Assembly: GCA_002396065.1 (NCBI GenBank) | Contig: DGWE01000028.1 | Span: forward strand, 1-7,277 | DNA length: 7,277 nt | Direction of reading: 5' to 3' | DNA from: Eubacteriaceae bacterium UBA4266 | Lineage (GTDB): Bacteria; Bacillota; Clostridia; Eubacteriales; Eubacteriaceae | Shown: positions 7,104 to 7,277 of the stretch, piece after piece | How the letters are laid out: each line of letters opens with the position of its first letter | How positions within the stretch are numbered: position 1 is the stretch's first letter | Notes under the pieces: model-generated | What the model saw: only the letters and a program-made list of their open reading frames with translations | Databases searched by the model: none | Told to the model about the DNA's origin: nothing | Translations under genes and position numbers: made by a program

Positions 7104-7277
7104 TTATGCGTTCTTCTGAGCTTCTTCGATCGCAACGGAAACCGCGACAGTCGCGCCGACCATCGGGTTGTTGCCCATACCGATCAGGCCCATCATTTCG
7201 ACGTGTGCCGGAACGGAGGAAGAACCTGCGAACTGAGCGTCGGAATGCATACGGCCCATGGTATCGGTCATGCCGTA
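7104..7277 (-). CDS. GGGtGRT family protein, C-terminal fragment (N-terminus beyond window)
   Basis: The last 57 codons plus a TAA stop (7106-7104, minus strand) of a gene entering from the right edge. The visible tail begins YGMTDTMGRMHSDAQFAGSS, continues through SVPAHVEMMGLIGMGNNPMV (positions about 7217-7158) and ends EEAQKNA. From memory this matches the conserved C-terminus of the GGGtGRT family, soluble proteins of about 330 aa found in clostridia and other anaerobes, with no established biochemical function that I know of. The motif that names the family would lie just upstream, outside the window, so it cannot be confirmed here. The segment is rich in Gly, Met and small residues and has no membrane helix. 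Codon use looks like that of the neighbours. Transcription converges on scrK and probably ends at the shared hairpin 7088-7053. Confidence 0.75.
   Translation of the reverse strand, partial: YGMTDTMGRMHSDAQFAGSSSVPAHVEMMGLIGMGNNPMVGATVAVSVAIEEAQKNA

Noticed and set aside
1..7277. Search for mobile elements, CRISPR arrays, tRNA/rRNA genes, toxin-antitoxin or phage-defence genes
   Set aside because: Nothing was seen. The window is almost fully occupied by housekeeping and sugar genes with uniform composition, and no repeats or integrase/transposase motifs were found by eye.

Overview
The window looks like chromosomal DNA of a fermentative, low-redox Bacillota (class Clostridia, perhaps a relative of the Eubacteriaceae). 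Three things suggest this: a sucrose PTS of the IIBCA type, a gene tail belonging to the GGGtGRT family that I associate with clostridia and other anaerobes, and AT-rich spacers with A/T-flanked hairpin terminators between GC-rich genes. The genus is a guess.

Layout. (1) Positions 1-2517, minus strand: a two-gene potassium-uptake operon. trkA (NAD-binding gating subunit) is read first and overlaps trkH (membrane K+ channel) by four bases. trkH runs off the left edge. (2) Positions 2518-2710: a very AT-rich divergent control region. It has a near-consensus sigma-70/sigma-A promoter reading right, a 21-bp imperfect palindrome just past its predicted start site, and a weaker promoter candidate reading left into trkA. 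(3) Positions 2711-7023, plus strand: a compact sucrose operon, scrA-scrB-scrK. (4) Positions 7053-7088: a perfect hairpin flanked by A and T runs, serving as a shared terminator for two converging transcripts. (5) Positions 7104-7277, minus strand: the last 57 codons of a GGGtGRT-family protein of unknown function.

How the scr genes work together: ScrA imports sucrose and phosphorylates it to sucrose-6-phosphate, using its own fused IIA domain. ScrB, a cytoplasmic GH32 hydrolase, splits this to glucose-6-phosphate and fructose. ScrK phosphorylates fructose to fructose-6-phosphate, so both halves enter glycolysis. No scrR-type regulator lies within the window, although the palindrome at the promoter suggests a repressor site.

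I looked for an undescribed system on both strands and did not find one. There are no mobile elements, CRISPR arrays, tRNAs or rRNAs, and no unexplained stretch longer than about 200 bases. The points most worth checking are the unassigned operator, the probable TTG start of scrK, and the conserved but functionally obscure GGGtGRT gene at the right edge.
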